Source: Pseudalkalibacillus hwajinpoensis
GTDB taxonomy: Bacteria; Bacillota; Bacilli; Bacillales; Guptibacillaceae
Direction of reading: 5' to 3'
NCBI RefSeq assembly: GCF_039851965.1
Contig: NZ_CP156674.1
Location: forward strand, 3,100,001-3,164,000
Length of the DNA: 64,000 bases
Program-made: the position numbers and the translations under genes
In this document: positions 8,064 through 17,375 of the stretch, piece after piece
Numbering within the stretch: the first letter of the stretch is position 1
Layout: every line of letters begins with the position of its first letter
Notes under the pieces: model-generated
Databases searched by the model: none
Told to the model about the DNA's origin: nothing
Seen by the model: the letters and a program-made list of their open reading frames with translations, nothing else

Positions 8064-9173
8064 ATGAAAGTGTTTTTTACCTCGAAAATAGATGGAGAGA
8101 TTTCTAGTTTTCAGTCTTACTCATTTCAAGAGGCCGTAGAGAAAACAGCTACTTTAGATAAAAAATGGAAAAAGAAAAATTCAGAACCAGTTCCTCTAGA
8201 TTTTATGATTTCAAACGACAAAGGGGATAAGTTGTATTCCGGTACTTATGTATTGGGTTCTGACGATACAACGAATATTTATCACCATATCTGTCTGAAG
8301 CTCATGCAGCTACCGATGGAGAATGAACAACAAGAAACTGAGCGTGATATTTTACTTCAAAATTTAAATGCCAATACTCCTGCTTCCTATCAAATGGATC
8401 TAACTGAGTTAGCAAAACAGAATACAGTTAAAAAGAACGGCTGGAAGCAATTAAGTAAACGCATGAAGATTTTTACTTGTACTCTCGCAAGTCTGTTAGT
8501 TGTAGCTATGATGTCATCAATTGTATTAGCTGCTATTGCAAACAGTAAAAATAACGCACTTGAAGAAGCAAATGGAGAAGTTGCTGAAGTGAAAGCAATA
8601 AAAGATATCTATGAAATGGGTATCACTGGAGACATGAATGATGCAATTACTAAGTTGCAGGCGAATGAAAAGCATAGTGACTCTGAACAAGAAGTTCTGA
8701 TTCATTTTCTTTTGTCGGTCAAAAACTATAAAGGAGCCGTCAATGAGACAGGAAAAGAAAACGTGTCAATACTAGCTAGTCAGATTATGCAACTCCATGG
8801 AATCGAGGAGCTGAAAAGCTTTCAAGAATCCTATCCTAGTTCAGCAGGAGAATTTGAGATAGCTTATCATTCGGAAGACTACCAAAAGGCCATTGCGATA
8901 AAAGATGTTCCAATGACGTCAGAACGGTATAAAGAAAAAGGAGTGGCATACTTGAATCTTGATAAATTAGATGAAGCTAAGAAAATGGCCAGTGAAGCAA
9001 AAAGTGATGTATTGAATAAGAAAATCACAACTTATGAAGACCTCGATCAGCAACTAACGCAGCTTAACAGCCAATTAGAGGAAGAAGAAAATTCAAAGGA
9101 TAAAGACGAGGAGAAAATTAAATCAATAAAGGAGCAAAGAAACGCGATCATAGAAGAGCAAAATAATATCTAA
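8064..9173 (+). CDS. Conjugation protein with single membrane span and TPR-like tail
   Basis: ATG 8064 is preferred because GGGAG (8051-8055) overlaps the earlier in-frame GTG. The 369-residue protein has an N-terminal cytoplasmic domain (about 1-130), one membrane helix (ASLLVVAMMSSIVLAAIA, near 145-165), and a C-terminal helical domain with paired helices (ADEAKKMASE-type repeats) ending in a charged coiled coil. This order, soluble domain then one span then helical repeats, recalls EssB-type secretion proteins, but there is no sequence signature to prove it. It lies between the pilin-like and VirD4 genes and is probably a structural part of the transfer channel. Confidence 0.6.
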   Translation: MKVFFTSKIDGEISSFQSYSFQEAVEKTATLDKKWKKKNSEPVPLDFMISNDKGDKLYSGTYVLGSDDTTNIYHHICLKLMQLPMENEQQETERDILLQNLNANTPASYQMDLTELAKQNTVKKNGWKQLSKRMKIFTCTLASLLVVAMMSSIVLAAIANSKNNALEEANGEVAEVKAIKDIYEMGITGDMNDAITKLQANEKHSDSEQEVLIHFLLSVKNYKGAVNETGKENVSILASQIMQLHGIEELKSFQESYPSSAGEFEIAYHSEDYQKAIAIKDVPMTSERYKEKGVAYLNLDKLDEAKKMASEAKSDVLNKKITTYEDLDQQLTQLNSQLEEEENSKDKDEEKIKSIKEQRNAIIEEQNNI

Positions 9174-9185
9174 GGAGCGATGATT

Positions 9186-11720
9186 TTGAAAGCGATCCTT
9201 GCTAGAAAACGGGTGCTTATACCATTAAGCATCTGTTTTTTTATTATGATGATGTTGATCGGTACGTTTATAGTGAATTTAGGATATGCCATGTTGGATA
9301 CGCTTCAAACGTTTCCTGAATTTAGCCAACCGTTAGTCGTTCAGCTTTCGTATTTTACTGAGTTTCAGATAAAAAAATTCCCATTAGCTTATGGCTTACT
9401 AGCTTTTATTAGTTTACTTGGTATCGCTCAGATGGTTTATAAACTGCAAAGTAACTTTAAAACGATTGGAACCGATGAAAAGGGCTCCCAGCGTTTTGCT
9501 ACACGAAAGGAAATTCAAAAACAATATAAGATTATTCCAGATAGGAAGCACGCTTATCAAGGAAAAGGTGGTCCAGTATTAGCCAGAAAAGGCAGAAAAG
9601 CTTACATTGACCCTTCTCCAGTGAACAATTTAATTATCGGTACGACAAGAAGTGGGAAGGGACAAACGTATGTGATCCCTACAATTGATGCTTATTCGCG
9701 GGCAGAAATGCAGCCTTCACTGGTGATCAATGATCCTAAAGGGGAGCTTTTTGCATCAAGTCGGGAAACTCTTGTGAAACGTGGATATGAAGTTGAAGTT
9801 CTTAATTTAATGAATCCAATGCAAAGCATGAGTTTCAATTTACTTGAGCTTGTCAAACAGGCTTATTTAGATGGAGACTATTCCACTGCTCAAACCCTTT
9901 GTGAAACCATCACCCATATGCTTTACCATAACCCTCAAGCTAAGGAGCCCATGTGGGATGACTCAGCAAAGTCCCTCGTCAATGCCATGATTCTTGCCAT
10001 AACTGAAAAAAGTATTACGGAAGGAACAAAGGAAAAAATCACAATGTACACTGTTGCCAATATGTTATCTGAGTTGGGGATCAAAAATGAGATGGATGAA
10101 AGTGGTCAAGAATACAATGCACTAGATCAGTTTTTTCAAAAGTTGCCGCAATCTCACATTGCTAAAGAACAGTATGCCACTAGTAACTTTTCCAAAGGAA
10201 ATACGAGATCAAGTATCTTTACTACAGCAATGAATGGTCTTACTAAATTTACGATGAGTGAAACAGCTAAAATGACAGCTAGAAATTCATTAGACTTGAA
10301 AAAAGTAGGTTTTGGTCAATTTATTAAAGGGAGGGGAAGTGCTTTCTCAAAAGTGTATGTGACCTTTCCTGATGGCACAAAGGAAACCAATCAATCGGGC
10401 GAAGGCGGCACTTGGACTATTAACTTTTCGTCACGATTAGCTACTGGAGACATTATCACGATTGTACAAGATGAAGTGCCTTTGTCTGAGAAACAAAAAA
10501 GAAACCAGTCCAATGAGCAAAAGGTCAACTATGAAAAGAGAGAGAAGAAGAAGCAATTATCGCTTCAAATAAATGAAATCGATGAACAAAAAGGGGAAGT
10601 CACCTTCTCTTATACTTCGAATTGCAAAAACGACTTTACAGTGGAACGGATTTGTTACTTTACGAAGCCAATTGCCCTTTTTATGGTTACACCAGATTAT
10701 GATACCTCGACCCATGCCATCCCATCAATCTTTGTAAGTCAGTTGTATTATATCCTTTCTAAAAACGCAGCTATTGCTAAAGGACAGAAATGTATGCGTG
10801 AAGTTGTTTTTCTATTAGATGAATTTGGCAATATGCCTGCTATTGCTGACATGGATAATAAAATCACTGTCTGTTTAGGAAGAAACATTCGATTTCACCT
10901 TGTGATCCAATCCTATGCTCAATTAAAAGATTTATATGGAGAAGATGGACAGGCAACGATCCGGGGGAACTGTGGAAATGAAATCTATATTTTAAGTGCT
11001 GATTACGACTCTGCATCCTCCTTTTCTTCTAAATTAGGTAAAAGAACATTAAACACACAAACGCGATCAGGCACTACCTTTTCCCTAGAGAAGTCGAGAA
11101 CAGAGAGTACGGAAGGAAGAGACCTACTAACTGCCAATGAGCTACAGGAATTAGAGGAAGGAGATACTGTGGTTCGTCGCGTGTTGATGAGAAGGGACAA
11201 AAAGGGAAGGAAGATACGCGCATTTCCAATTTACAACACCGGCAAGCATAGCATGAAATATGCTCATACGTATTTGAGTGTTGACTTTAACACAGACCGA
11301 TCCATTACTGAGGAGGAAATTGATACACCTCATCGCTACATTAACCCTAAAGATTTGGTTATGGATTTTTATGGAGTTTCTCATCGAGAAAAGGCAAAGG
11401 AAGAGAAGGAAAGTCAAAAAACTGCAAGGTTAGAAGTAACGGACATTAATAGAGATCAATGGATTCAAAAGAATGTAGGTCAATTTTTTGATAAGAGCAC
11501 GGTCCATATGATAGTAAAACATATTGCGCCTCTCCTAGAGCACAGTGAACAAGAGATGAAAGAGGAGCCCATGGAGGCATTCCAATTTCATTTACAACTC
11601 TTAGGTGAAGGTCAAGAAATTAGTCGTCAAGTGTTTAGCCATATTCAAAAGCAGATTGATAAGTTAAAGGCTGAGGATAAGTCTTTGACTGAGAAGGAGG
11701 AAGAAGAGAATTATGTGTAA
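9186..11720 (+). CDS. VirD4/TraG-type coupling ATPase with an inserted Ig-like domain
   Basis: The start is taken as TTG 9186, eight bases after AAGGAG. ATG 9180 is only two bases from it. Two N-terminal membrane helices precede a RecA-like motor with Walker A GTTRSGKG (about residue 152), the motif NDPKGEL, and Walker B VVFLLDEFGNMPA (about 540). This is the CD1115-like VirD4 group, which delivers relaxase-DNA to the channel. Between RSSIFTTAMNGL...LKKVGF and KPIALFMVTPDYD, normally adjacent, lie about 100 extra residues (about 385-490, bases 10340-10655). They include VYVTFPDGTKETNQSGEGGT and a GDIITIVQ strand, which resemble a bacterial Ig-like repeat, then a Lys/Gln-rich helix. The product has 844 residues. 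Confidence 0.9.
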   Translation: MKAILARKRVLIPLSICFFIMMMLIGTFIVNLGYAMLDTLQTFPEFSQPLVVQLSYFTEFQIKKFPLAYGLLAFISLLGIAQMVYKLQSNFKTIGTDEKGSQRFATRKEIQKQYKIIPDRKHAYQGKGGPVLARKGRKAYIDPSPVNNLIIGTTRSGKGQTYVIPTIDAYSRAEMQPSLVINDPKGELFASSRETLVKRGYEVEVLNLMNPMQSMSFNLLELVKQAYLDGDYSTAQTLCETITHMLYHNPQAKEPMWDDSAKSLVNAMILAITEKSITEGTKEKITMYTVANMLSELGIKNEMDESGQEYNALDQFFQKLPQSHIAKEQYATSNFSKGNTRSSIFTTAMNGLTKFTMSETAKMTARNSLDLKKVGFGQFIKGRGSAFSKVYVTFPDGTKETNQSGEGGTWTINFSSRLATGDIITIVQDEVPLSEKQKRNQSNEQKVNYEKREKKKQLSLQINEIDEQKGEVTFSYTSNCKNDFTVERICYFTKPIALFMVTPDYDTSTHAIPSIFVSQLYYILSKNAAIAKGQKCMREVVFLLDEFGNMPAIADMDNKITVCLGRNIRFHLVIQSYAQLKDLYGEDGQATIRGNCGNEIYILSADYDSASSFSSKLGKRTLNTQTRSGTTFSLEKSRTESTEGRDLLTANELQELEEGDTVVRRVLMRRDKKGRKIRAFPIYNTGKHSMKYAHTYLSVDFNTDRSITEEEIDTPHRYINPKDLVMDFYGVSHREKAKEEKESQKTARLEVTDINRDQWIQKNVGQFFDKSTVHMIVKHIAPLLEHSEQEMKEEPMEAFQFHLQLLGEGQEISRQVFSHIQKQIDKLKAEDKSLTEKEEEENYV

Positions 11721-11745
11721 TTCAGTCTGGTAAGGAGGGGGAAAC

Positions 11746-13332
11746 ATGTCTGATGAAGAGCTTCTAGAAAAACTGCTTCAGTTTTCTGATGTCCTGACCA
11801 CCAATAATATATTTATATCAGGTTTACGAATTATGGGATGGGGCATTCTATTATTCTTGAAAATGATCGTTGATGGTTTAGAAGGCATGGTAAACAACGT
11901 ATTAACGCTGACCGATTTTTTTATGAGTGAACCAGTACAGGATTTTCTGGATACGATCCAGCCTGGACTTTATATCTTGTTAGCTTTTTCACTAGCGATG
12001 ATTGGTTTCCGATTAATTTTTAATAAAGAAAAGAACCGGGCAGATATACCAATGAATATATTTATTTCTATCATGACGATCACTCTTTTAGCTTTTGGAA
12101 TGGGACAAGTCAATGAATTCACTCATGATGCCGTTGATATAGCCCAGGTTAATACTGATTCATTTACCACTTCTGACCGAGTAATGGAGGATTACATTAC
12201 GGATATAGCAGTCTATGACGAAACTGGTTGGAGAAACCCAGATGTAGAAGAGCAGCATCATATTAAGCCAAATAGTCTAGATATGATCTCAATTAATGAA
12301 ACCATTGATGATAGTTTTGAGAAAGAGAATGGTGATAGTTTATCTGATCAAGGACAAAAACTAGTGATGAATAGAGTAGGTTTAGAATCAAATGGAGAGG
12401 AAGGAATAGTAGAGTTAGGTAAGAGTGGTTTATTTGATTTTCTACCAGAAAATTATTATCGATGGCATGTAGATTGGCTAACTGCCATGGTTACCCTTGG
12501 TGTAATGGCTTTTACCATGGTCTTGATTTCTATTAAGGTGGCAAAACTATGTTTTGAACTTGGGTTCAATCATGTAGTGGCTCTTATTATGGCCTACGCT
12601 GATATTTCAACGGGGCAACGGCTGAAAGCAATCATTAAGAACATCGGTAGTATTTTTGCTTCAATTATCATGATTTTCCTCAGTTTACGAGTTTATATGT
12701 ATTACACCGTATTTATAGGCGAAAATTTAGAGGGGATAGGGTATTTGATAGCTCTCATTGCAGGGAGTTTAGCTGTAATCGATGGACCTAATATCGTTCA
12801 GAAACTATTCGGTATTGATGCAGGATTAAAAAATGCCTGGCATGTAGCGATGGGAGGATACCTCGCTACAAAAACGCTTGGTCCAGTTACGAAAAAAACA
12901 GTTGGCGCTATTGCTAGTGGAGGAACAAGTGCTGTGATGAATTCTGGTGCTGGAGCTGCAGGTGCGTTTGCTGGTATAGCCGGAGGGCAAGGAAAAGGAA
13001 ATTCCAATGGATCACAACAAAACAAGCAAACACCTAGTCCTATGAAAAGTTCGCCAACTCAGGGAAATAAACAAAAAGATAGGCAAGAGTCAAGTCCTAT
13101 GCAATCTTTAAGCAGAGACAACCAGCAATCAAATTCTTTCCCTTCTCTCAACGGAGGACAACAGAGAACACGGCAACAACCTATCGAAAATCGCACGGTT
13201 GGACAATATTTGAAAGATAATGTGGAAAGGAGAATAAAACAGAATGAAAAGCTTATAGGAGCAAAACGCACCTATGATTTATCACGAAATACAACTGAAA
13301 AATGGAAAAATAAATTCAAGAAGCGTGAATAA
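11746..13332 (+). CDS. VirB6/TrbL-like polytopic membrane protein (pLS20_p028-type)
   Basis: ATG 11746 follows AAGGAGGGGGAAAC. The 528-residue product has an N-terminal hydrophobic stretch, several membrane helices (about 70-125 and 240-350, for example SIFASIIMIFLSLRVYMYYT), a Gly/Ala-rich segment (GAIASGGTSAVMNSGAGAAG, about 385-420) and a long Gln/Ser/Asn-rich hydrophilic tail ending in basic residues. This is the layout of the VirB6-like channel proteins of pLS20-type systems. The acidic loop around 140-235 is predicted to be extracellular or at least non-membrane. It sits directly after the coupling ATPase, as expected. Confidence 0.8.
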   Translation: MSDEELLEKLLQFSDVLTTNNIFISGLRIMGWGILLFLKMIVDGLEGMVNNVLTLTDFFMSEPVQDFLDTIQPGLYILLAFSLAMIGFRLIFNKEKNRADIPMNIFISIMTITLLAFGMGQVNEFTHDAVDIAQVNTDSFTTSDRVMEDYITDIAVYDETGWRNPDVEEQHHIKPNSLDMISINETIDDSFEKENGDSLSDQGQKLVMNRVGLESNGEEGIVELGKSGLFDFLPENYYRWHVDWLTAMVTLGVMAFTMVLISIKVAKLCFELGFNHVVALIMAYADISTGQRLKAIIKNIGSIFASIIMIFLSLRVYMYYTVFIGENLEGIGYLIALIAGSLAVIDGPNIVQKLFGIDAGLKNAWHVAMGGYLATKTLGPVTKKTVGAIASGGTSAVMNSGAGAAGAFAGIAGGQGKGNSNGSQQNKQTPSPMKSSPTQGNKQKDRQESSPMQSLSRDNQQSNSFPSLNGGQQRTRQQPIENRTVGQYLKDNVERRIKQNEKLIGAKRTYDLSRNTTEKWKNKFKKRE

Positions 13333-13357
13333 AGTCTACCCTTTATTCACGCTTTTC
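13321..13357 (+). terminator. Intra-operon hairpin overlapping the virB6-like stop codon
   Basis: A perfect 13-bp stem (AAGCGTGAATAAA and complement) with an eight-base loop is followed by TTTTCT. It covers the end of the VirB6-like gene and stops 11 bases before the next start, so it may dampen the downstream genes or protect mRNA ends. Confidence 0.7.
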
Positions 13358-13367
13358 TAATGGAGGA

Positions 13368-13679
13368 ATGATAGTTTTGCAATATAAAATCCCTTTAGAA
13401 ATCGGAAGTGAGCTTAAGCTCAACCGTTTATTTTACCTTAAGGACTTACTGGTGGTATTAATTCTTGGAGGGATAGGTTTTACCTTCCGTTATGTAGTAC
13501 ATCCTTCCTTGGTATGGTACTACACGCTCTTTTGGATCATTTTGACACTGTCCTGTTTAATAAGACCTAAAACTAACCCAGGGTTGCGCATGGGTAAAAC
13601 CCTGTTTTTGGCTGTAATACGGAACAGGGTGACCTACTGCGCGATGGATACTCAGAAAAATGAGAAAGGAGACCATTAG
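13368..13679 (+). CDS. VirB3/PrgI-like small membrane protein (DUF5592-type)
   Basis: The product is about 100 residues. GGAGGA lies two bases from ATG 13368 and ten bases from TTG 13377, so TTG may be the real start. It begins with a conserved-looking YKIPLEIGSELKLNR, followed by two membrane helices (LKDLLVVLILGGIGFTF and WYYTLFWIILTLSCLI) and a basic tail. The position immediately before the VirB4 genes and the topology match VirB3/PrgI proteins, which anchor VirB4 to the membrane. It ends right at the next ATG. Confidence 0.7.
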   Translation: MIVLQYKIPLEIGSELKLNRLFYLKDLLVVLILGGIGFTFRYVVHPSLVWYYTLFWIILTLSCLIRPKTNPGLRMGKTLFLAVIRNRVTYCAMDTQKNEKGDH

Positions 13680-14318
13680 ATGCCGTTAGAAGAAAATCGT
13701 CCAATGATCTTTTCTGAAGACAAGGGAGAGCAACCAGCACTTTTTGATGAAAATAGCTCTTTGAAAAAAAATAAACGGAAGAAGAGGCGTAAGACAAAAC
13801 GGGCAAGAGTTAAAGCTTCCGTTGTTGACATTCTTTCAATTTGCGATATGACTCCAGATGGGGCGTTTGCACTGCAAGAAAATAAGGGCTATATGGACAT
13901 CATGCAGCTCCAAAGTAAAGACATTTACTCCCCTTCTACTCATGAGACGGAATACGACATCATGATGATGGCTAAATTCTTTCAGTCTTTTTCATATGAC
14001 ATTAAAATCGTATCAATGAATTTCCCAGTTGATATACAGAAACAATTGAGTGCAATCGACCATAAAATCGAGAAGAACTCAGCTCCTTTATATGAAAGAT
14101 TCTTATCGAAAAAACGTCAGGAACTTCAATTTTTAGAAACGCACCGGACGAATAGAGAGTTTTACTTATTTATCTACGCGGCTAGCCTCAAGCAACTATC
14201 GGAATTTCGGAATAACTGTAGACGTTACTTAGGAAGAGTTGCTCCATTGATTGAATTAACGGAAGAGAAAAAACTTGATTTGATTTATAAGCTCTATAAT
14301 CAGAATTCCAAACTATAA
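13680..14318 (+). CDS. Conjugation protein, VirB4 N-terminal-like accessory
   Basis: A 212-residue soluble protein. The N-terminus is very basic (SSLKKNKRKKRRKTKRARVK, residues 28-47). The remainder (VVDILSICDMTPDGAFALQE ... FYLFIYAASLKQLSEFRNNC) resembles the substrate-fold N-terminal half of VirB4/TrbE ATPases, which often carry a bypass for DNA or pilin contacts. The stop of the VirB3-like gene abuts its ATG, and the VirB4 motor follows after 17 bases. One reading is that this system has VirB4 in two polypeptides. The alternative is an unrelated channel component. No ATP-binding motif is present. Confidence 0.55.
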   Translation: MPLEENRPMIFSEDKGEQPALFDENSSLKKNKRKKRRKTKRARVKASVVDILSICDMTPDGAFALQENKGYMDIMQLQSKDIYSPSTHETEYDIMMMAKFFQSFSYDIKIVSMNFPVDIQKQLSAIDHKIEKNSAPLYERFLSKKRQELQFLETHRTNREFYLFIYAASLKQLSEFRNNCRRYLGRVAPLIELTEEKKLDLIYKLYNQNSKL

Positions 14319-14335
14319 AGGAAGGTGAGTGACAA

Positions 14336-16258
14336 TTGTTCAAATTTGCGAGCAAGAGTAGCGAACAGCTTAAAACGAAGTCAATCGGTTACAACCCTTA
14401 CCTCCTTGCGCATATACAACCTCAAGGTGGGATGAGCTTTCAAGAGTCATTTATAAGAAAAGGAGATGGATATGAAGCGTGCGTTCATGTCTATTCTTTT
14501 CCAAAAAGCGTCTCGGACTTTTGGTTAGAACCGATTTTTAATATGGAACATGTGATCACGACGATGGATGTTATATCGGATGATCGGTTAAAGGTACGTG
14601 ATGGTTTAAACAAAGGAATGGCAGAACAGAGTTCCAGAATCATGAATGAAAGGGATAACGCTGGGATCATTGAAGCCCAAAACAACTATGACGACTTGAA
14701 GGAGCTATACAATCAGGTCTCAGAGGAAGGGGAAGTCGTGAAACGCATCCATCTGAGGCATTATGTAAGTGCCCCAACAAAAGCAGAATTAGAAGATAAA
14801 GTGAAAGTTGTTTTATCAACCTTACAAGATGAAAACTTCAGAGGCTCCATTTTTTTAAATGAGCAAGAATATGAATGGAAAGCTTTACTCTCCAATTACA
14901 GTGATCAGTCTCACTACCTAAACAAGCGTGAAGGCCAACCGATTCCAACAATCGGATTAGCAGGAGGATTTCCATTTCATTTCACTAGTTTAAATGATCC
15001 CTATGGCACGTTTTACGGCACGACCATGACGGGCGGAAACGTCCTTTTTGATTTGTTTCACAGGGACCATCAACGAAAAAGTTTTAATGGTGTTATGGTC
15101 GGCGCAATGGGTGCTGGGAAATCGACCTTTCTAAAGAAAATCATGCTGGACAATGCAATCAAAGGATATAAAGTACGAACGTTCGATGTTACGGGTGAAT
15201 TTGCAGAATTAACGGAGGCGCTGGGAGGTAAGCAGATTGCGTTAGATGGATCTGATGGAGTCATTAATCCATTGCAAGTCTATCGGACAGCTGAGGACGA
15301 ATACACATCATTTACGCAGCACTTGTCTAAGTTGACGACCTTTTATAAGTTTTTAGCACCAGAAGCTAAGGATAGTGAATTGAAAGAGTACGAGAATCTC
15401 TTAAGAAAGCTTTATGGAAAGCTTGGTCTTTGGAAAGAAGAGGAAGAATCAAACATTACAAAGCAGTCTGTTCAGAACTATCCCATTTTCTCTGACTTCC
15501 TTGCATTTGTGGAAGAGCAACTCTATGAAAATACTAGCGAAGGAAAGCAAAGGGAGAATGTCAGTCTCGAACGAAGGAGACGGCTGGAAAACATCGAGTT
15601 GAACATTCGAAATGTCGTTGAAACATACGCTCATCTCTTCAATGGGGTCTCCACGATGGAACACTTTGATTCACAACAAGTCGTCACATTCACGTTACGT
15701 GGATTGTCTCAAATGAGAGCTGAAGTCTTTCAAGCTCAGTTATTTAACGTGTTGAACTTGTTATGGGATTCGATGTTAACAAATGGAGCTCCTCAATTTG
15801 AAGCTTATGATCGAGGGGAGCTAGCATTTGAAGATGCCGTACGTTATTTGATTTTGATGGATGAAGCCCACCACATCATTAATACGAAAAAGAAAAGCGA
15901 AAGCGCGCTTGATTTTCTCACGAAATTCAGCCGAGAAGCACGGAAGTATTTTGGTGGATTACTCTACGCAAGTCATACGATCCGAGACTTTGTGCCAGAG
16001 GGTTCGGATCAGAGCATGGTGGAAGAGATTAAGAAGTTGTTTGAGCTAACGCAATACAAAATCATTATGCAACAGGATAGTAATAATCTTGAGATGATGC
16101 AGCAGATTTTCACTGGGCAGTTAAGTCAGAGTGAGTTACAGGACATTCCGTATCTACAAACAGGGGAGACGATGCTAAGTATCAGGGCGGTTGAAAATAT
16201 TCGTTTTAAAGTGGAGGTATCGGATGAAGAATTAGCTTTGTTTGGTGGAGGTGCTTAA
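14336..16258 (+). CDS. VirB4-type conjugation ATPase
   Basis: TTG 14336 follows GGAAGGTGAGTGACAA. The 640-residue protein carries Walker A GAMGAGKST (K262), a DVTGEFAEL strand, and Walker B LILMDEAHH (D509, E510). It also has a C-terminal sensor region with the typical GGLLYASHTIRDF and QYKIIMQQD segments. VirB4 proteins are hexameric cytoplasmic motors that power assembly of the type IV channel and substrate transfer. The length is close to other Gram-positive VirB4/TrsE proteins. The gene is tightly packed with its neighbours (two-base gap to the peptidase gene), indicating one transcription unit. Confidence 0.92.
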   Translation: MFKFASKSSEQLKTKSIGYNPYLLAHIQPQGGMSFQESFIRKGDGYEACVHVYSFPKSVSDFWLEPIFNMEHVITTMDVISDDRLKVRDGLNKGMAEQSSRIMNERDNAGIIEAQNNYDDLKELYNQVSEEGEVVKRIHLRHYVSAPTKAELEDKVKVVLSTLQDENFRGSIFLNEQEYEWKALLSNYSDQSHYLNKREGQPIPTIGLAGGFPFHFTSLNDPYGTFYGTTMTGGNVLFDLFHRDHQRKSFNGVMVGAMGAGKSTFLKKIMLDNAIKGYKVRTFDVTGEFAELTEALGGKQIALDGSDGVINPLQVYRTAEDEYTSFTQHLSKLTTFYKFLAPEAKDSELKEYENLLRKLYGKLGLWKEEEESNITKQSVQNYPIFSDFLAFVEEQLYENTSEGKQRENVSLERRRRLENIELNIRNVVETYAHLFNGVSTMEHFDSQQVVTFTLRGLSQMRAEVFQAQLFNVLNLLWDSMLTNGAPQFEAYDRGELAFEDAVRYLILMDEAHHIINTKKKSESALDFLTKFSREARKYFGGLLYASHTIRDFVPEGSDQSMVEEIKKLFELTQYKIIMQQDSNNLEMMQQIFTGQLSQSELQDIPYLQTGETMLSIRAVENIRFKVEVSDEELALFGGGA

Positions 16259-16260
16259 CA

Positions 16261-17361
16261 ATGCCCTGGTCACTATTATTAGAACTTGTACCCCGGAAAG
16301 TATGGCTATGGCTGATAGTAATCGCTATGGCTCTTTTTCTTTTACAAATGGTTCTGTTTGCTTCAGCGATTACCACATTAATCGGGTTTCAAAAAAATCA
16401 TTCCAACGACCAAGTGCAGTCAGTCGATGTGGTAAATGGAACCGCACAAGTGTCAGCAGCCGTGGAGCAATATCGACCACTGTTTGAGGAATACGCAGCT
16501 AAATATGGGGTTTCCGACTATGTGGAGCTTTTGATGGCAAAGACGATGCAAGAATCAGGTGGATTGCTTGATGATGTCATGCAATCGAGTGAGTCACTTG
16601 GTCTACCACCAAACAGTATTGAAGATCCTGAACGGAGCATTAATGTTGGCGTTCGTTACTTCTCAAACATGTTAGAAAAAGCTGGAGGCGATGTGAAGCT
16701 TACAATTCAGGCTTACAACTTTGGGGGAGGATTTATTGATTTTGCCAATGCTCATAACAATGGTGAATACAGCAAAGAATTAGCCATTGAGTTTTCTAGA
16801 ATGAAGTACCAGGAGTTGAAGCATACCGGGCTATATTCTTGTATTCGTCCTGAATCAGCAGCTACCGGTGCTTGTTACGGAGATATTGGGTATGTAGAAG
16901 CCGTCTTAAGTTATCTGAAAGGTGGCGTTGTCGAGGGAGAAATTGATCCAACAGGCGATTGGGTGATGCCCATCTCAGGGTCATTCATTCAAACTTCTGA
17001 CTATGGTATGCGTATTGATCCGTTTGATGGAACAAAGACCATGCACCGTGGAATGGATTTTGCCTGTACGAACGCCGTGACGCCGATCAGGGCTGTTGAT
17101 AACGGCCAAGTTGTCAGTGTTAGAAAAGGCAATACTGGCTACGGAAATAGTGTGATTATCAAGCATGAGACTGGCTTATATAGTCACTATGCTCATCTCT
17201 ATTCATTGCATGTAACAGAAGGGGAAGTCGTTCAACAGAAGGAAGCTGTTGGAAAGTGCGGGACCACTGGAAACTCAACTGGTCCCCATTTGCATTTTGA
17301 AGTAATGACGAAAAATCAGTACCGTTCGGATATCGATCCAGCCCCTTATCTTGGCTTGTAA
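16261..17361 (+). CDS. Bifunctional cell-wall hydrolase: lytic transglycosylase + M23 endopeptidase
   Basis: A 366-residue protein with an N-terminal membrane anchor (VWLWLIVIAMALFLLQMVLF). It then has a lysozyme/SLT-like domain (about 65-215) with catalytic Glu98 in MAKTMQESGG and a conserved AYNFGGGFI. The C-terminal M23 metallopeptidase domain has its zinc ligands in HRGMD (H262, D266) and HLHFE (H343, H345). The protein opens the peptidoglycan locally for the conjugation channel, the role of VirB1-type proteins and CwlT. Cysteines in YSCIRP and TGACYG may form a disulfide outside the cell. It lies between VirB4 and the VirB8-like gene, the usual position. Confidence 0.93.
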   Translation: MPWSLLLELVPRKVWLWLIVIAMALFLLQMVLFASAITTLIGFQKNHSNDQVQSVDVVNGTAQVSAAVEQYRPLFEEYAAKYGVSDYVELLMAKTMQESGGLLDDVMQSSESLGLPPNSIEDPERSINVGVRYFSNMLEKAGGDVKLTIQAYNFGGGFIDFANAHNNGEYSKELAIEFSRMKYQELKHTGLYSCIRPESAATGACYGDIGYVEAVLSYLKGGVVEGEIDPTGDWVMPISGSFIQTSDYGMRIDPFDGTKTMHRGMDFACTNAVTPIRAVDNGQVVSVRKGNTGYGNSVIIKHETGLYSHYAHLYSLHVTEGEVVQQKEAVGKCGTTGNSTGPHLHFEVMTKNQYRSDIDPAPYLGL

Positions 17362-17375
17362 AGGACGTTGATAGG

